A stretch of 7,962 nucleotides of DNA from Anaerolineae bacterium (GTDB taxonomy: Bacteria > Chloroflexota > Anaerolineae > Anaerolineales > Villigracilaceae): positions 1 through 7,962 of the forward strand of contig JAFLCF010000190.1 of the NCBI GenBank assembly GCA_017303735.1, written 5' to 3'. Of the stretch, positions 6,244-7,962 are shown one piece after another. How positions within the stretch are numbered: the first letter of the stretch is position 1; each line of letters starts with the position of its first letter. The notes under the pieces were generated by a model that was not told the origin of the DNA, made no database searches, and saw only the letters and a program-made list of their open reading frames with translations. The translations under genes and the position numbers were made by a program.

Positions 6244-7651
6244 ATTTACGTTTTTTGTTAATGAGGAGCATTCCAAATAAAGCCGGGAGGAGAAATGCGC
6301 TTCCGCATAAGGGATTGGATGATGTCGGTTCGGGGGTATTTGGTGGAATGACGCCCATCGTAAATGTAGCCGTTGGAGTGGCAGCGGCGGGAATCAAAGT
6401 TGGGGTGGCTATAGCAACCCAGGGCGTGGGTGGAACCGGCGTTGCCGTCAGACCGAGAAGAGTGAAACTCCCGTCTTCATTTTGTTGAACAGCATCTGGT
6501 AGAGAGTAATTGATCTGAAGTAATAGATCTTTTGCCAGTTGAAGATTTGGGTCAAGTTTGAGCGCAGTTTGAAGTCGAGCCAATGTGGTGGATAAAAGAT
6601 TTTGGGTATCGGGCTGCCCCATCAAATAATGGTTGTAATAGTATTGAGACCACAGCAATTCAGCCGACCCATACAACCAAAGCGGGTCTTGAGGCAAAAT
6701 TCCAAGACAAGTTTCATAAGCGCTGCGGCTGAGTTCGAACATGCCCTGCCCGGCAGGGTCGGTGCGGATGTCGCCATGCCGCATCAAAATAAGGTCTTTG
6801 TAGGCTTTGCCCAGCCTGCCCCAGGCTTCGCCATCGTCGCGATTCTTGGTAATGTTCGCATCTTCTGTTAGCACTTTATTCCAAGCAGAGGGAGTCACGA
6901 TCACAAATTGCAGATTGTTTTCAAAGCTTGGTTCCAGCTCGTTGTACGTCCAGCGGACTTCATTGCCGCTAAACACGCCGCCGGGGGTAGCATCACCATA
7001 ACCTTCCACGCCTTCGGTCCAAACATTGTAGGTGTTGGCTTCATAAGGCAGACGCAAAATAATTTCGGCACTGCCAATCGTTCCGTTCCAACCAGCGCCG
7101 GTTTCGAGGACGTATTTGAAAACCTCGTATGGATAGTAGCCAAATCCATTGACGTTATACACAACTTCGATCATCACATCTTGATCGGGCGGGAAGGTCA
7201 CATCAAAAACTGCCCAGGGAATTTCTTCACGTTCCGAAGACCTACCCATCTCCGTGGAGAGGAAAGGTTGCATTTCATTTCGTGTGGGGACAGATTTCCC
7301 ATCCACCTTTACTGCAATGGAAGGGATTTCAGGAAAGTTGAAGAAACCATCTGAGCCACCATTGAAGAACGAAAGCGGAAAACGGACCGCCATACTTTCT
7401 TCTGCTGTGCCCAAATTGCGCATGGTGAAGACGGCTCGCGTTTCAGCGACAGCGCCCTCTTCATCTGCCGGGTCTTGAGAGACCGTGAGAGTGACCGTCT
7501 CTGCCACCATGCGGACTTGGGTCGATTCGCCGCCGGGAACAAGGTTTGAGCCAGGCACAGCCTCAGGCGGGGCAACATCGGCATGGACTGCGCGGGAGGG
7601 AATGGAAAGCAAAATCAATGAAACAATCAAGAGGTGCAGTATCTTTTTCAT
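6242..7651 (-). CDS. Secreted surface protein with beta-rich domain, helical region and Cys-containing C-terminal TM anchor
   Basis: From ATG 7651-7649 (AGGA at 7660-7657, 5 nt upstream) the product has 469 residues. The in-frame upstream ATG at 7774 would add 41 residues from the repeat region before the signal peptide, so it is rejected. Residues 1-24 are a classical signal peptide (MKK, a hydrophobic core LLIVSLILLSI, likely cleavage after AVHA). Residues 40-255 look beta-rich (VRMVAETVTLTVSQ at 47-60), with strands and Asn/Gly turns reminiscent of DUF4424-like extracytoplasmic domains, a tentative comparison. Residues 270-385 are helical with TPR-like spacing (AWGRLGKAYKDLIL; ARLQTALKLDPNLQLAKDLL). 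Residues 403-445 are Thr/Pro-rich. The C-terminus is NPLCGSA (446-452), a hydrophobic stretch to 464, then KKRK. This tripartite tail resembles C-terminal sorting signals. Function is unknown; a surface-anchored binding or structural role is inferred. Confidence 0.87.
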   Translation of the reverse strand: MKKILHLLIVSLILLSIPSRAVHADVAPPEAVPGSNLVPGGESTQVRMVAETVTLTVSQDPADEEGAVAETRAVFTMRNLGTAEESMAVRFPLSFFNGGSDGFFNFPEIPSIAVKVDGKSVPTRNEMQPFLSTEMGRSSEREEIPWAVFDVTFPPDQDVMIEVVYNVNGFGYYPYEVFKYVLETGAGWNGTIGSAEIILRLPYEANTYNVWTEGVEGYGDATPGGVFSGNEVRWTYNELEPSFENNLQFVIVTPSAWNKVLTEDANITKNRDDGEAWGRLGKAYKDLILMRHGDIRTDPAGQGMFELSRSAYETCLGILPQDPLWLYGSAELLWSQYYYNHYLMGQPDTQNLLSTTLARLQTALKLDPNLQLAKDLLLQINYSLPDAVQQNEDGSFTLLGLTATPVPPTPWVAIATPTLIPAAATPTATFTMGVIPPNTPEPTSSNPLCGSAFLLPALFGMLLINKKRK

Positions 7652-7656
7652 AGGTA

Positions 7657-7678
7657 TCCTATCGTGTGGATTAATATA
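7657..7678 (-). promoter_or_regulatory. Shine-Dalgarno site and possible -10 box of the secreted protein gene
   Basis: On the minus strand AGGA (7660-7657) lies 5 nt before ATG 7651 and fixes the start at the signal peptide. TATATT (7678-7673) is a five-of-six -10 box that would give a leader of about 15 nt. No -35 box is convincing. The ribosome site is more certain than the promoter. Confidence 0.45.
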
Positions 7679-7705
7679 ATGCGAATATTGAATAAAAAAC
7701 TTTGT

Positions 7706-7792
7706 ACGCGGATTACACGGAAAGCACGGTGAAAAACGGATTCTTAAGGATTTTATCCGTGCAACCCAGTGCAATCCGTCTATTCCGTGTCC
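7706..7792. repeat. Imperfect inverted repeat upstream of the secreted protein gene, same style as 1715-1841
   Basis: The left arm (from 7706, ACGCGGATTACACGGAAAGC) pairs imperfectly with the complement of the right arm (ending at 7792, with ATCCGTGCA and TATTCCGTGTCC). The centre is the region around TTCTTAAGGA (7741-7750). Both arms are built of CACGGA / ACGGAT words, as in the 1736-1811 element. No ORF with coding character crosses it. It is probably a copy of a dispersed intergenic palindromic repeat family. Confidence 0.6.
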
Positions 7793-7944
7793 GGAAATTT
7801 TCTTTTTTCCTTATCCATTATTGACGTTAATATATAAGAATGAATTGGTCTGGTCAATTCGGGCAAAAGTACCAGACGAATGTCACCAATATCTCACTTA
7901 TTTTGTAAAAATCATCCGTTTAATATTTTGCACCAAATTCAGAC
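7793..7944. other. AT-rich intergenic stretch with overlapping small inverted repeats
   Basis: I see no gene here. GAATTG (7842-7847) and CAATTC (7855-7860) form a 6-bp inverted repeat whose 7-nt spacer GTCTGGT (7848-7854) is itself repeated in inverse as ACCAGAC at 7871-7877. The two pairings overlap and would be mutually exclusive as hairpins. They lie 70-110 bp upstream of the promoter at the right edge, so an operator role is possible but not shown. Confidence 0.35.
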
Positions 7945-7953
7945 TGTTATAAT
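7945..7953 (+). promoter_or_regulatory. Extended -10 promoter pointing out of the right edge
   Basis: TGTTATAAT (7945-7953) is a perfect TGnTATAAT extended -10 element. The window ends 9 nt later, so the gene it would serve is outside. TTGCAC at 7928-7933 is a poor -35 candidate with 14-bp spacing. It resembles the extended -10 of the cysteine desulfurase gene. Confidence 0.55.
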
Positions 7954-7962
7954 GCCAACGCT

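Noticed and set aside
7675..7680. Plus-strand TATAAT inside the leader of the secreted protein gene
   Set aside because: It has no -35 box, no TG extension and no plus-strand ORF following; the region is simply AT-rich.
7652..7774. N-terminal extension of the secreted protein to an ATG at 7774
   Set aside because: The extension is translated from the inverted repeat, has no signal character, and would bury the signal peptide. ATG 7651 has AGGA 5 nt upstream and an MKK signal start.

Overview
The window looks like an ordinary chromosomal stretch of a bacterium, most likely Chloroflexota, class Anaerolineae. This is inferred from the gene style: secreted or membrane proteins with Thr/Pro-rich tails, a membrane-anchored helix-hairpin-helix protein, an N-terminal fragment resembling Anaerolineae 'baseplate J/gp47-like' membrane proteins, and intergenic repeats built on CACGGAT/ATCCGTG words. 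No RNA gene, CRISPR array, insertion sequence or phage module was seen.

Layout: (1) 1-1657, minus strand: a two-gene unit with a complete NifS/IscS-type cysteine desulfurase (512-1657) followed after 15 nt by the first 165 codons of a membrane protein that starts on TTG and runs off the left edge. (2) 1658-1913: divergent intergenic region with a leaderless-type promoter at each end and a large imperfect inverted repeat between them. (3) 1914-3545, plus: polytopic membrane protein of GT-C glycosyltransferase-like architecture. (4) 3651-4679, plus: helix-hairpin-helix / single TM / coiled-coil / TP-rich protein. (5) 4746-6176, plus: phosphoglucomutase/phosphomannomutase with its own promoter and Shine-Dalgarno site, ended by a perfect 15-bp hairpin terminator. 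(6) 6242-7651, minus, convergent: secreted protein with signal peptide, beta-rich domain, helical region, TP-rich linker and a Cys-containing C-terminal anchor. (7) 7652-7962: intergenic, with a second inverted repeat of the same style and an extended -10 promoter pointing out of the right edge.

The genes do not form one obvious pathway. The desulfurase supplies sulfur for Fe-S clusters and thio-modifications. The hexose phosphate mutase supplies sugar-1-phosphates for nucleotide sugars, and the GT-C-like protein might use lipid-linked sugars, so a loose cell-envelope theme is possible for the plus-strand genes. Each plus-strand gene has its own promoter-like signal, so they need not be co-transcribed. 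I found no convincing new multi-gene system. The most unusual points are the paired leaderless promoters flanking a palindromic repeat, the in-frame TAG/TTG junction between the first two genes, and the sorting-signal-like C-terminus of the last gene.
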